A stretch of 64,000 nt of DNA from Dyadobacter sp. CY261 (GCF_021440085.1 NZ_JAKCPW010000001.1:248001-312000); one strand, 5' to 3'. Numbered from the stretch's first letter, positions 9,145-18,694 are shown. The notes: a model not told the origin generated them from the sequence alone. A program made the numbers and translations.

Positions 9145-9228
9145 TCACCCAACTCTTGATGCGCGGACGCGTACTGCACTATAATGGATATTGGCGGTGA
9201 AGCCGTTGTAGGATAGCGAATTAATCAT
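9145..9228 (-). pseudogene. hicB antitoxin remnant (27 codons)
   Basis: On the reverse strand an ATG at 9228 overlaps the stop of the hicA-like gene in the string AAATGATTAA, the arrangement typical of hicAB pairs. It encodes MINSLSYNGFTANIHYSA, which matches the N-terminus of HicB antitoxins (Y-x-GF/Y-x-x-x-x-x-YSA), but then reads VRVRASRVG and stops at 9145. Shifted by one base, GDEVFGLR follows at about 9149-9126, reminiscent of the next HicB strand (DEVFFGKI), so an indel may have destroyed the gene. No RHH or HTH C-terminus remains before the fusion gene ends at 9117. Family call is from memory of the motif. Confidence 0.55.
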
Positions 9229-9466
9229 TTTTGATTTGTCCATTTTCTTTAAGTGTTGTGATGACCTGTTCGATCACGTAGAGTTTTACAATAGGAGTGG
9301 GGTGGGGTTTGTGCCATGATATGATCCGCTTTTGCCGGTCACATAACTTGATCCTGGAACCGCCGGTCTTTCCAGGCGGAAGCTCCTTATAGCCATAAAA
9401 CCGAAGGAAAAGAACCAGCTCCTGCCAGATCAGGTCTTTGGGCCTGCATAAAAAACGGGCGATCAA
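9221..9466 (-). CDS. hicA: HicA-like mRNA interferase toxin, probably decayed at its start
   Basis: An 81-residue small protein. The core (PKDLIWQELVLFLRFYGY, then GGSRIKLCDRQKRIISWHKP and a helix ending IEQVITTLKENGQI) follows the HicA dsRBD-like fold with G-GSR and the histidine of HKPHP as the expected catalytic position. The available start is a TTG at 9466. Upstream in the same frame, ATG at 9484 would give M-G-stop-I-E-K-L: a TAA at codon 3 (9476-9478) sits where relatives have a lysine in MGKxEKL. So either translation starts at TTG, or the gene is inactivated. The antitoxin behind it is truncated, consistent with a dead locus. Confidence 0.65.
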   Translation of the reverse strand: MIARFLCRPKDLIWQELVLFLRFYGYKELPPGKTGGSRIKLCDRQKRIISWHKPHPTPIVKLYVIEQVITTLKENGQIKND

Positions 9467-9615
9467 CTTTTCAATTTAACCCATAGTGTGTTGTGTGTAA
9501 CTGAAAATTAGTTACAAAATCTAGCTTTGGTAGATTTCCAAAGTTTGGCGAGAATTTTAGTACGGAAATTTCGGTGGTTGCGCGCCCACATTCGAAGCGT
9601 AGGAGACGCGGCAAA

Positions 9616-9849
9616 TCACAAATCCTCCTCATCCTCGACCCCCTCAAAATAATTCAAAACCGTCATCAAGGGCAAAGTCGTCTTATCAGCCGCGTTGGAC
9701 ATTTGTATCACCGCCCTATCAATGGAATTAGGATCAAATCCTAAGAAGTAGCCCTCAATAACCTCCCCAGGCCGCATTTGATAGGAAATGGCTTTGTTGA
9801 TGTATTTCGATGCCCGCTTTTGCAGGCCGGTGAGTTGTGGCTCAGGCAT
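9616..9849 (-). CDS. Small protein of unknown function
   Basis: A 77-residue soluble protein (MPEPQLTGLQKRASKYINKA...). It has an amphipathic helical first half and a strand-rich middle (GEVIEGYFLGFDP), and it ends in an acidic tail EGVEDEEDL. No signal peptide or membrane segment is visible. The ATG at 9849 is the only sensible start. It stands alone between the hicA remnant and an acetyltransferase gene. Function not recognised; the acidic tail is a feature of small binding or antitoxin-like proteins but that is weak. Confidence 0.55.
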   Translation of the reverse strand: MPEPQLTGLQKRASKYINKAISYQMRPGEVIEGYFLGFDPNSIDRAVIQMSNAADKTTLPLMTVLNYFEGVEDEEDL

Positions 9850-9940
9850 GGTAAAATGGATTGCTTGGTCAAAAGAATGCCGGCATTCTTGCTAGCAAAG
9901 GTAACTATGGTCTGAAAAGTTTCCGCAAAAGAACGAAGTT

Positions 9941-10480
9941 TCAGAGTTTGGAAACCATCACATAGCGCCGGGAACCCGCTTTGTGGCGGTAATCAAAGCC
10001 CATTTTTTCGAATAAAGGTTTGAATCCCATGAAGCGGTAACTCGGGGAATCGGGGTCGACGGGGTAGGCTTCGACGTGCTTGGCGCCTTGTTTTTTGGCG
10101 TAACGGATGGCTTCGGTGATCATTTGCTCGGTGAGACGCTGCTTGCGGTGGTCTTTGCGAATGAAGAAGCAGGTGATCGACCATACTTCTTTGAGGTCGG
10201 CGTCGCCGCGGAGGTCGCGGAAGCTGTCGCGTGGGCCTACGGAGCACCAGGCCACTGGTTCGCCGTCGTGGTAGCCCACTAGGCCGATGGGGATTTTGTG
10301 GTCGACCTGACCTTTTAATGCATTTTTCTTGGCTTTGCTATCGTTGCGGTTGGCGGTTTCGAGCTCGCGCCAAGCCATGCACCAGCAGTATTTGGGCCCG
10401 CCTTTTTCCTCGAAAAGTTTTTCGAGGTCGGGCCAGGTTTTGCGGTCGACGGGTTTGAAATGATATGCTGATTTTGCCAT
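9941..10480 (-). CDS. GNAT-family N-acetyltransferase
   Basis: A 179-residue acetyltransferase starting at MAKSAYHFKPVD (ATG at 10480; the longer frame to 10615 is out-of-gene sequence overlapping the neighbour). Typical GNAT elements are the strand GLVGYHDGEPVAWCSVGPR, the beta4 strand WSITCFFIRKDHRKQRLTEQMI that holds the acetyl-CoA pyrophosphate loop (RKQRLT in place of the usual Q/RxxGxG/A), and the late HVEAYPV...FMGFKPLFEKMGF pair. The glycine-poor loop is a variant seen in some GNATs. The substrate cannot be predicted. It is the last of three same-strand small-enzyme genes (VOC, YdeI-like, GNAT). Confidence 0.82.
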   Translation of the reverse strand: MAKSAYHFKPVDRKTWPDLEKLFEEKGGPKYCWCMAWRELETANRNDSKAKKNALKGQVDHKIPIGLVGYHDGEPVAWCSVGPRDSFRDLRGDADLKEVWSITCFFIRKDHRKQRLTEQMITEAIRYAKKQGAKHVEAYPVDPDSPSYRFMGFKPLFEKMGFDYRHKAGSRRYVMVSKL

Positions 10481-10515
10481 GATTCCAATGTGTGCGTCAG
10501 CATTCGGAATTCCAT

Positions 10516-11100
10516 TCAGCGCGGATGGTTGGCGCGTTCGTTCCGCGCGGCCATTTCCACCGACTGGGTAATGCGTTTCTGACGTGTTTCCGGTCTTTTC
10601 GCATTCAAAATCCATTCCAGGATAAGCCGTTTCGATGATGGTGCGAACTTGACGAAATACTCGAACGCAGCCGGATTGGCATCGAATGCTTCCTGCAAAT
10701 CGTCGGGAATTACAGCATTACCGGCCTCTTCCAAAGCATCCCAGGCACCGGTTTCCTTCGCGAGGTCGATCATTGCCTGGCCTTCGGATCGCATCAGTCC
10801 GGCGGCGATCATACGCGCGGCGCGTTCCTTGTTCACGGTGCTCCATTTGCTTTTGGGATTGCGTTTCGTGAATGTGAGGTAAAAACTTTCCTCGTCGCGC
10901 TTCATCGCTTTGCTGTCGATCCAGCCATAGCACAATGCATGCTCAATGGATTCTTTGTAGCCGATGCTGGGTGTGGGGCTGTCCTTATGATAAATGATGA
11001 GAAAAACGGCGTCCTTCTTTGCGCCGTTCCTCGCCAGCCATGCGCGCCATTCTTTGTCGCTGGGCGCTTCGATGGCCTCGATGCCGTTTTTAGTTTCCAT
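10516..11100 (-). CDS. YdeI/OmpD-associated family protein
   Basis: A 194-residue protein of the bacteriocin-resistance YdeI/OmdA type (PF13376 and related). Diagnostic segments are the N-terminal WRAWLARNGAKKDAVFLIIYHK, the IEHALCYGWIDSKAMKRDEESFYLTFTKRNPKSKWS block, and the C-terminal PDDLQEAFDANPAAFEYFVKFAPSSKRLILEWI domain with several R/K residues after it. Its start overlaps the end of the upstream VOC gene by 11 bases, so the two are cotranscribed. Biochemical role is unknown; family members are linked to peptide resistance only in some species. Confidence 0.85.
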   Translation of the reverse strand: METKNGIEAIEAPSDKEWRAWLARNGAKKDAVFLIIYHKDSPTPSIGYKESIEHALCYGWIDSKAMKRDEESFYLTFTKRNPKSKWSTVNKERAARMIAAGLMRSEGQAMIDLAKETGAWDALEEAGNAVIPDDLQEAFDANPAAFEYFVKFAPSSKRLILEWILNAKRPETRQKRITQSVEMAARNERANHPR

Positions 11101-11512
11101 TTGCGATCGACAGATAATGTTGGTTGTACATCACACCCAAAATGTTGCCAAACGGATCCACCACCGAAGCGGTCACAAAACCCTCGCCGCGTGTAATTAC
11201 AGGCTGATAACTGGTGGCACCAAGGTCGAGCAATCTTTGGTAAGCACCTTCGACGTCGTCGATATGCCAGTAAATAATCGCTCCCCCTGGGGTACCTCCC
11301 GCCGGCGTGTCCATGGTACCCGGAGGCGCCCATTTAGCATCGATAATGCCCATTTCATGCTCAAAGTCGCCTACACGGAACTCGATATAGCCCGGTTTTT
11401 CGAAATAGGGCTGGATTTCAAACACTTCGGAGTACCATTTCTTCGCAGCATCCAGGTCGGCTGCATAAAAATTTACGGTCGCGAATCCTCTGAGTGAAGT
11501 TGCTGTGGCCAT
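11090..11512 (-). CDS. VOC-family glyoxalase/dioxygenase-like protein
   Basis: A 140-residue protein with the vicinal oxygen chelate fold: repeat one FATVNFYAADLDAAKKWYSEVFEI, repeat two GGAIIYWHIDDVEGAYQRLLDLGATSYQPV and VVDPFGNILGVMYN. Metal-ligand candidates are H in IYWHIDD and E in YIEFRVGDFEHEMG. It heads a three-gene cluster with the YdeI-like and GNAT genes. Single-domain members like this are mostly of unknown substrate (fosfomycin-, bleomycin- or glyoxalase-like). Confidence 0.82.
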   Translation of the reverse strand: MATATSLRGFATVNFYAADLDAAKKWYSEVFEIQPYFEKPGYIEFRVGDFEHEMGIIDAKWAPPGTMDTPAGGTPGGAIIYWHIDDVEGAYQRLLDLGATSYQPVITRGEGFVTASVVDPFGNILGVMYNQHYLSIANGN

Positions 11513-11774
11513 GTTTGTTGAAGGTTTTGGTTTAAGGTTGATACAAAGCTAAACGGTCACTGTGACAACCCTGTGTCAGCAGGTTTTTGTCGTGGTTAAA
11601 AAAATCTTGCCCTACTGATTGATACCTTGATAGACGATTTCTGTAAAGCGAAACTATGCTGCATTGAATCTTTCTTCAAATAGTCAAATCACAAAAGAAA
11701 ATTCTACCATTGAAAATTATTTCAAAATTTTTTACAGATCGGACTAGGGATTTTTGGGAGTTGTTTGCCTATCT

Positions 11775-12353
11775 ATGCGCAACGTTATTCCTAAACCTAT
11801 GTACCAACGCTTTGCCGACGAACAACTGGTAGAAATGCTCCAAGAAGGCAATGCCCGTGCCTTCGAGGAGATCTATGCCAGATATTGGTACCGGTTGTTC
11901 GGTATCGCGTTTCAGGAAACCGGCACAAGAGAGGAGGCTGAGGAGCTGGTGCAGGATGTGTTTGAAAACCTCTGGCACAAGCGCGAGGATTCTTTCATTC
12001 GCCACCTGAAAGCCTACCTGGTGGTTTCCATGAAACACCGCATCACCAATTACATCAAATCCTGCATTACCCAACGAAAATATCAGGAGTATTTGATCCT
12101 GAATGAGATACGTCAATCCTATGGCACGGAGGAAATCGTCCGTTTCGAGGACCTGTCGCGGGCGGTGGATGAGGTAATGAAAAAACTGCCCGAAAAGACT
12201 TGCGAGGTGTTCAGGCTCAGCCGGTTTGAGAACCAGTCGGTGAAGGACATTGCAGAGCGGCTCAGCTTGTCCGAGAAAGGGGTGGAATACCACATTACAC
12301 AATCGCTCAAAGTCCTGAAAGATCAGCTCAGGGTTTATAATTCAGATCATTAG
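11775..12353 (+). CDS. ECF RNA polymerase sigma factor
   Basis: Sigma-70 family ECF factor of 192 residues in the Bacteroidota FecI-like group. Region 2 includes FEEIYARYWYRLFGIAFQETGTREEAEELVQDVFENLW; region 4 includes LPEKTCEVFRLSRFENQSVKDIAERLSLSEKGVEYHITQSLKVLK. ATG 11775 (MRNVIPK) or 11799 (MYQRFAD) are both possible starts; a TTG at 11754 is unlikely. It is followed 20 bases downstream by its FecR antisigma gene and then the SusC with STN domain, the classical trans-envelope signalling arrangement. Confidence 0.92.
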   Translation: MRNVIPKPMYQRFADEQLVEMLQEGNARAFEEIYARYWYRLFGIAFQETGTREEAEELVQDVFENLWHKREDSFIRHLKAYLVVSMKHRITNYIKSCITQRKYQEYLILNEIRQSYGTEEIVRFEDLSRAVDEVMKKLPEKTCEVFRLSRFENQSVKDIAERLSLSEKGVEYHITQSLKVLKDQLRVYNSDH

Positions 12354-12372
12354 CCTGGAAACCACATCGATA

Positions 12373-13401
12373 ATGAATCAACACGAGTTCGACATATTAT
12401 TGCAAAAATACCTGGCTGGAACGTGCAGCCCCGACGAGGAGCAGCAGGTGCTCGAATGGTCGGAACGGGTGCATGCGCTTGCGCCGGAGCCGCTCACAGG
12501 TACGGATCAGAAGATCACGGAGCAGAGGATATGGAAGCAAATCCGGCAGAATGTATTACCTGTGCGAATGTTTAACCCGGTCATAAGAATAGCGGTGGGC
12601 ATTGCAGCGGCCGTATTGCTGACGCTCGGTTTGTATATGCTGCGTCCCGGCATTTTTGACCGTTCCAAGGAGCATTCGGTTAATCAGCTGAAACCAGCAA
12701 GCAAGCCGTTGGCGCATTCCGGTGATTATCTGGTTTTTAAAAACACACTTGGCAATGCGTATACGCTGACGTTGGAGGACGGATCAGAAATCATTCTTGC
12801 CAAAGAGAGTACATTGCGCTATCCCCGCCATTTCGACCCCAAAAACCGGCAGGTGGAATTGGAAGGGGAGGCGGTGTTTAATATCAAACGCGACACTTCA
12901 CGACCGTTTTTTGTGTACTCGGGCGAACTGGTGACGCAGGTGCTCGGGACGAGCTTCAAAGTGACGTCGTTTGGAAATGCGCGGACGATCGAGGTACAGG
13001 TGCTAAGCGGAAAGGTTTCGGTATATGAAAACCAGGAAAAATCACCCGAAAAGCGAAATGGGGTGATCCTGCGGCCTAATCAGAAGATTACATTCGATAA
13101 GGATGCCAAAAGGCTGGTTCCCGAGCTGGTGGCCGCGCCAATAATGGTCGAGCAGCTGTCGCTGAAACGCGAGCTTGCCTTTGAGGAATCGCCGTTACAA
13201 ACTGTCCTTAATGCATTGCAAAAGGCTTACGATGTTGAGATTGTAGTTGAAAACCCCGCATTGAACAACTGTACTTTTACCGGAGATATTACCGACTTGC
13301 CGCTGTACACACAATTGCGATTCATTTGTAAGTCGGTGAATGCCAGTTACGAGCTGCGTGGAACAACCGTCTTCATGAATGGCGAAGGCTGCCCGAAATG
13401 A
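12373..13401 (+). CDS. FecR-type anti-sigma factor
   Basis: A 342-residue inner-membrane anti-sigma factor. The N-terminal cytosolic part (residues 1-70, with YLAGTCSPDEEQQVLEW) should hold the sigma factor. One membrane helix follows at about 72-92 (IRIAVGIAAAVLLTLGLYML), then the periplasmic FecR domain (FKNTLGNAYTLTLEDGSEIILAKESTLRYP, then VELEGEAVFNIKRDTSRPFFVYSG and VLGTSFKVTSF) and a C-terminal DUF4974/secretin-like domain (LAFEESPLQTVLNALQKAYDVEIVVEN). It acts with the preceding sigma factor and senses the STN domain of the next SusC. Confidence 0.93.
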   Translation: MNQHEFDILLQKYLAGTCSPDEEQQVLEWSERVHALAPEPLTGTDQKITEQRIWKQIRQNVLPVRMFNPVIRIAVGIAAAVLLTLGLYMLRPGIFDRSKEHSVNQLKPASKPLAHSGDYLVFKNTLGNAYTLTLEDGSEIILAKESTLRYPRHFDPKNRQVELEGEAVFNIKRDTSRPFFVYSGELVTQVLGTSFKVTSFGNARTIEVQVLSGKVSVYENQEKSPEKRNGVILRPNQKITFDKDAKRLVPELVAAPIMVEQLSLKRELAFEESPLQTVLNALQKAYDVEIVVENPALNNCTFTGDITDLPLYTQLRFICKSVNASYELRGTTVFMNGEGCPK

Positions 13402-13638
13402 TCCTAATTCAGAACAACACGGACTACACCCGACTATAACCAACTATTTTGATCACACCTGACCGCATTGACCTTTCCTAACCCCAAGCCCTCTTGCCTA
13501 TGCCAAAACCCTGACCCACAAAAAAAGCCAATAATGTTACGAGCATTACTGGCCTTTAAAACATCCGACCGAAACGCCAATCCCGGACCGGATGCATTTG
13601 TTCCTGAGTCTCTTACAAATCAAAAACATTTTAAAATT

Positions 13639-16600
13639 ATGCAAAAAACTATATCCGTCAAACGGTTATTGATTCGTGCTATGCAAATAACTGTGGTACA
13701 GCTGCTTTGTTCGGCGTTTTTCTGCGGGCTGTCCTTCGCGGCGGAAACGCGGGCGCAGGAAATCCTTCGGCAGGAGGTGTCGCTTACGATGCAGTCGGCG
13801 GAGGTCAAGAATGTCCTCGCGCGCCTGGAAAAGCAAACCAGCATTAAATTCATTTACAGCGGCAACAGCATCAATGCGCGGCAACGGGTGTCAGTGAATG
13901 CGGTCAACAGCCGGTTGTCCAAGGTGCTCGACGAACTGCTGACACCCCTGAGCGTAGGCTACGAGGTGGTGGATTCGCACATCCTGTTGCACCGGAAAGT
14001 TGCGGAACCCGTGCGCGAGCCTGAGGTGAAACCGTTGCTCCGCAAGTTTACCGGCTCGGTGTCCGACGAAAAGGGCGACCCATTGCCCGGCGTGAGCATT
14101 CTCGTAAAAGGTACGCAGACCGGTACCACCACCAATGCCGACGGTAAGTTTGCATTGGACGTCCAAAACGATGACGCGGTGCTGATTTTCAGCTTCGTAG
14201 GCTACATTGCGCAGGAAGTTCGGGCGGGGAGCCAGAGCGAAATTACTGTGAAAATGGCACCCGAGGCTAAGTCGCTAAACGAGGTGGTGGTGACCGCATT
14301 GGGGATTGCGAAAGATAAAAAGGCACTGACCTACGCGGTGACAGAGGTGAAAGGAAGTGAGTTCACCCAGGCGCGGGAGGCTAACCTGGGGAATGCATTG
14401 TCGGGAAAGATCGCGGGTGTGAATGCAACAAGCACAGCCAATGGCGCCGCCGGTTCGAGCCGGGTAATCATTCGTGGGAACGGTTCGCTCAGCGGCGATA
14501 ACCAGCCGTTGTATGTAGTCAATGGTATTCCCATTAATAATGCAAACCAGGGCTCGCCCGGTACCTGGGGCGGAACCGATAATGGCGATGGATTGCTGAG
14601 TATCAATCCTGATGATATCGAAAGTATTTCGGTGCTCAAAGGCGGCACGGCAGCGGCCCTTTACGGCTCGCGCGCTTCGAACGGGGTGATTTTGATCACG
14701 ACCAAATCGGGCAAGGGGCAGAAGGGACTGGGCGTTGAGTTCAATTCCAACTTTACTTTCGAACGTCCGCTGACTTTTTCCGATTGGCAATACGAGTACG
14801 GCGCGGGTGCGAGAGGTATAGCGCCTACTTCGCAGGCCGAGGCCATTTCCTATGGTCGCACGTCCTGGGGCGCGAAGCTCGACGGCTCGATGGTGATGCA
14901 GCCCGACGGCGCGGAGCGTCCCTATGTTGCGCAGAAAAACAACATTAAAAACTTTTACAATACGGGAAGCACGTTCAGCAACACGCTGGCGATCAATGGC
15001 GGGAATGAAACGACCAATTTTCGCTTCTCGGCTTCCAATATGGATAACAAGGGCGTCGTGCCCAACTCTGCGGTGAACCGCAAAACGTTCAATCTAAGCG
15101 CTTCGACAACATTGGCCAAGAAGATCGTTTTCGAGGGTAACGTGCAGTACAACATCGAGGATGTCAAAAACAGGACGTTTGTCGCCGATTTTACCAAAAA
15201 CCCAAATGCATCGGTGCAGGTGGCGGCTACCAATCTCGACATCCGGACCTTGTCGCCCGGCTATGACGAGCGTGGCTACGAGAATCTTTGGAACGATTAT
15301 GTGTTTGTCATGAACCCTTATTTTGCCGTCAACAAGGTGAAAAACGAGGATAACAAACGACGCGTAATCGGCTCTTTCAGCACGCGTTACAACTTTACCG
15401 ATTATCTGTACGTGCGTGGGAGGCTGGGGATCGACCAGTTTTCGATCAATGGTGTGGACATTACACCTACCGGCACGGCTTACAACACGCAGGGCGAAAT
15501 GTCGACCCGCCGCATTACGACCTACGAAACCAATGCAGAGGCCATTTTGGGCTTTAACAAAGAATTTGGCCGGTTTTCATTGAACGCGATTGCGGGTGGG
15601 AATAAAATGTACAACAATGCGAACGGCGTAAGTGCAACGAGTGGCCGGTTGAATGTGCCTTTTAACTACTTCATTACCAATGGTAGCAGCCAGGTCTACA
15701 CCGAAACGGCACGCGAGTTCGGCATCAATTCTCTCTTTGCTTCGGCCGACATCGGTTTCAACAATTTACTGTATCTGACCCTTACCGGCCGTCAGGACTG
15801 GTTCTCGACGCTTTCGGCGGACAATAACACGCTGTTTTATCCATCGGTTGGTTTAAGTTATGTATTTTCAGATGGTTTCAAATCCAAACCCTCCTGGCTG
15901 GACTACGGGAAAGTGCGTACCTCGTGGGCGAAAGTGGGTGGCGGCGCGCCCGATCCCTACGGCCTATCGTTGGCCTATGCCGCACCTCCGCAGTCGCATT
16001 TGGGCCAGCCGCTGATGAATATTAATGGAGGTACTATTCCCAACGCGCAGTTGAAACCCTATACTTCCACGACCACTGAGTTCGGTATTGAAACCAAACT
16101 ATTTGGAAACAGATTGGGCGCGGACATTACGCTCTACGATCGGACAACGACCGACGATATCGTGCGCGCAACGGTTCCTTTTTCAACGAGTTATACCAAT
16201 GTGTCACTCAATGTGGGTAAGGTGCAGAACCGCGGGATTGAGCTCTTGCTGACAGGATCGCCGGTGAAATCGGCCAATGGTTTTGGTTGGGATGTGAGTT
16301 TTAATATGGCGTATAATAAAAACACGGTGGTCAAAATTGCGGACGGGCTTACCAGTCTGGCATTGCCGGGTGCTATCGCTCGTACACAGAATGGTTTTGT
16401 GTACCACTTTGAAGGCCAACCTTTTGGGATGATCTCGGGTTACCGTGCTAAAACCGACGAAAATGGCAATATAGTGTACAACCGCGACAGTGGCCTGCCT
16501 TTGCAAAGCGCATTCACTTCATTGGGCCGAGGCGTGCCTCCGTTGACCATCGGTCTCACGAATACTTTCAGATACAAAACCTTCTCCCTGGGCTTTTTGC

Positions 16601-17058
16601 TGGACGGAAAGTTTGGTTCCAAAATGTATGTCTCTACCAATGCCTACGCCACCAATTATGGTTTGCACAAGCAAACGGTGGAGAACAACGTCCGCGAAAC
16701 CGGTGTGACAGTGACGGGTGTGGATCAGGAAGGGGCACCGTTTACCAAAAACATTCCCGCACAAAATTACTACCAGGGTATTGCTTTTTCCCTCACCGAC
16801 CAGTTTGTATCCGATGCGGGTTTTGTCAAACTCCGCCAGTTGACGTTCGGCTATTCGCTGCCACAAAGCATTGTGGCGAAGACGCCTTTTCAATCGGCCA
16901 GCCTGTCGTTTGTGGCGCGTAACCTGTTGCTGATTTACAGCCAGGTAAAGAATGTCGATCCGGAATCGAATTACAGCAACGGGAATGCGCAGGGTTTGGA
17001 GAACTTCGGTGTGCCGCCGACCCGCAGCTTTGGTTTGAACCTGATGGTAAGGTTCTGA
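13639..17058 (+). CDS. SusC/RagA TonB-linked outer-membrane transporter with STN domain
   Basis: TonB-dependent glycan importer of 1139 residues. Order: signal peptide ending about residue 33 (CGLSFAAETRAQ); STN signalling domain ~45-115 (LTMQSAEVKNVLARLEKQ); carboxypeptidase-D-like beta domain ~135-215 (FTGSVSDEKGDPLPGVSILVKG); plug ~225-345 with SusC signature LNEVVVTALG and SILKGG/ALYGSRASNGVILITTK; then the barrel ending LMVRF. The frame runs back to 13468, but 13639 is the ATG that begins the signal peptide. The STN domain fits regulation by the sigma/FecR pair directly upstream. The substrate is unknown. Confidence 0.95.
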   Translation: MQKTISVKRLLIRAMQITVVQLLCSAFFCGLSFAAETRAQEILRQEVSLTMQSAEVKNVLARLEKQTSIKFIYSGNSINARQRVSVNAVNSRLSKVLDELLTPLSVGYEVVDSHILLHRKVAEPVREPEVKPLLRKFTGSVSDEKGDPLPGVSILVKGTQTGTTTNADGKFALDVQNDDAVLIFSFVGYIAQEVRAGSQSEITVKMAPEAKSLNEVVVTALGIAKDKKALTYAVTEVKGSEFTQAREANLGNALSGKIAGVNATSTANGAAGSSRVIIRGNGSLSGDNQPLYVVNGIPINNANQGSPGTWGGTDNGDGLLSINPDDIESISVLKGGTAAALYGSRASNGVILITTKSGKGQKGLGVEFNSNFTFERPLTFSDWQYEYGAGARGIAPTSQAEAISYGRTSWGAKLDGSMVMQPDGAERPYVAQKNNIKNFYNTGSTFSNTLAINGGNETTNFRFSASNMDNKGVVPNSAVNRKTFNLSASTTLAKKIVFEGNVQYNIEDVKNRTFVADFTKNPNASVQVAATNLDIRTLSPGYDERGYENLWNDYVFVMNPYFAVNKVKNEDNKRRVIGSFSTRYNFTDYLYVRGRLGIDQFSINGVDITPTGTAYNTQGEMSTRRITTYETNAEAILGFNKEFGRFSLNAIAGGNKMYNNANGVSATSGRLNVPFNYFITNGSSQVYTETAREFGINSLFASADIGFNNLLYLTLTGRQDWFSTLSADNNTLFYPSVGLSYVFSDGFKSKPSWLDYGKVRTSWAKVGGGAPDPYGLSLAYAAPPQSHLGQPLMNINGGTIPNAQLKPYTSTTTEFGIETKLFGNRLGADITLYDRTTTDDIVRATVPFSTSYTNVSLNVGKVQNRGIELLLTGSPVKSANGFGWDVSFNMAYNKNTVVKIADGLTSLALPGAIARTQNGFVYHFEGQPFGMISGYRAKTDENGNIVYNRDSGLPLQSAFTSLGRGVPPLTIGLTNTFRYKTFSLGFLLDGKFGSKMYVSTNAYATNYGLHKQTVENNVRETGVTVTGVDQEGAPFTKNIPAQNYYQGIAFSLTDQFVSDAGFVKLRQLTFGYSLPQSIVAKTPFQSASLSFVARNLLLIYSQVKNVDPESNYSNGNAQGLENFGVPPTRSFGLNLMVRF

Positions 17059-17103
17059 TAGTTAGTAAAAATATGTTTGACCGACCAATTTTGACCTTGA
17101 CTT

Positions 17104-18687
17104 ATGATCTATAAAAATATCAGTCTGAAAGCATTCACGGCCCTGCTCGCGGGCAGCCTGTGCCTGACCGCCTGCGACAATGGTTTCGAGGAAATGAACA
17201 CCAATCCGAATGCGTACACGGAGCCGGTAATAGGAAGCCTTTTTTCAAACAGCATTATCAAAACGGCGGGCGACGGTGATAATAACACGTTGTATGCCAA
17301 TGATAAACTGTCCGGCTGCTTTGTCCAATACTTCGCTTCGCTTAATGCCTGGCAATGGACCGGCGACAAATATTTGTATAAGCAGGACTACAATAAAGGC
17401 CTTTTTGAAACCGCGTACAGCAGCGAGCTTAAAGAAACCGCTCAGATCATTTCACTCCTGAAAGACCAGCCCGACAAAAGCAATATGTATCATATTGCGC
17501 GAATCTGGCGCGTGTTCATCCTCCACCGCGTGACCGACATGTACGGTGACATTCCTTACGAGCAGGCCGGTTTGGGTTACATCGAATCGGTTTACAAGCC
17601 GGGCTACGATACGCAGGACCAGATATATGCCGCTATGCTTGCCGACCTGGAATCGAGCGCGCAGGCCTTAGATGCGTCAAAGGCTTCGTTCGGTGGCTCC
17701 GACTTCCTTTACGGTGGCGCCCCGGCGCAATGGAAGAAGTTTGCCTATTCGCTCATGCTCCGGCTTGGTATGCGTTTGACGAAGGTAGATGTGGCTATGG
17801 CAGAAACCTGGGCCAAAAAGGCGATCGCAGGCGGTGTAATGCAAAGCAATGCCGACATCGCCAAGCTCAATCATACCGGTGGTTCGGCCAATAACTGGAA
17901 TGTGAACAGCTATCTTTTGCAGGGTGGGGAAGGGGTTCCGCCGTCGGCGCAGGGTAAGGGTTATTCCAAATTGAACAAAACCTTTATCGATTACCTCAAA
18001 ACTACCAAAGACCCGCGACTGCCATTCTATTCTACATTGTGGCAAGGAAATGCCGATGCTGCTAAGCTACCGCAAACGAGCGCACCCGACGTTCAGAAGG
18101 GCCTTCCGGGCGGATACGACTACACGACGATCAAGGACCTGATCCCGAACTGGACCGATAATATGCAGGCAGAATATTCGGAGATCAATATCAACACCAT
18201 CGCCGCGCTGGCCGCCCCGACGATCTTCCAGAGCTACTCGGAAGTGTCGCTGCTGCTGGCTGAGGCCGCATTGCGCAAATGGACTTCGGGGGATGTGAAG
18301 ACCTATTATGACAACGCGGTGAAGGCTTCGATGGAATCCCAGACGTTGTACCCGGGAAACGTAACCGTCACGCCGGCGCAAATCCAGGCATATCTGACGG
18401 CAAACCCCTACACTGCGACGACATTTGAAGCGGGTATGAAGCAAATCCACACTCAGTTTTGGGCGTCGCAGTTTATGAATAACATTGAAGTATATGCCAA
18501 CTGGCGCCGCACTGGATTCCCCGAACTTACACCAACTAATTACGCTGGTAATGAAACGGGCGGTACGATTCCAAGAAGACTAAGATACCCGGAATCAGAA
18601 GCCAGCCTGAACCGCGAAGCATACAGCGCCGCAGTAAGCAAGCAAGGACCCGATTTGTTCACGACACGCATTTGGTGGGATAAATAG
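17104..18687 (+). CDS. SusD/RagB-like glycan-binding lipoprotein
   Basis: A 527-residue surface lipoprotein of the SusD-like_2 group. The lipobox LTAC places the lipidated cysteine at residue 24, followed by DNGFEEMNTNPN, the usual SusD-like_2 opening. The helical TPR core shows RIWRVFILHRVTDMYGDIPYEQAG and LLLAEAALRKW, and the end has EVYANWRRTGFPELTP with RLRYPESEASLN. It forms the lid of the SusC barrel encoded 45 bases upstream. A strong hairpin follows the gene at 18695-18758. Confidence 0.94.
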   Translation: MIYKNISLKAFTALLAGSLCLTACDNGFEEMNTNPNAYTEPVIGSLFSNSIIKTAGDGDNNTLYANDKLSGCFVQYFASLNAWQWTGDKYLYKQDYNKGLFETAYSSELKETAQIISLLKDQPDKSNMYHIARIWRVFILHRVTDMYGDIPYEQAGLGYIESVYKPGYDTQDQIYAAMLADLESSAQALDASKASFGGSDFLYGGAPAQWKKFAYSLMLRLGMRLTKVDVAMAETWAKKAIAGGVMQSNADIAKLNHTGGSANNWNVNSYLLQGGEGVPPSAQGKGYSKLNKTFIDYLKTTKDPRLPFYSTLWQGNADAAKLPQTSAPDVQKGLPGGYDYTTIKDLIPNWTDNMQAEYSEININTIAALAAPTIFQSYSEVSLLLAEAALRKWTSGDVKTYYDNAVKASMESQTLYPGNVTVTPAQIQAYLTANPYTATTFEAGMKQIHTQFWASQFMNNIEVYANWRRTGFPELTPTNYAGNETGGTIPRRLRYPESEASLNREAYSAAVSKQGPDLFTTRIWWDK

Positions 18688-18694
18688 GGAGGAA

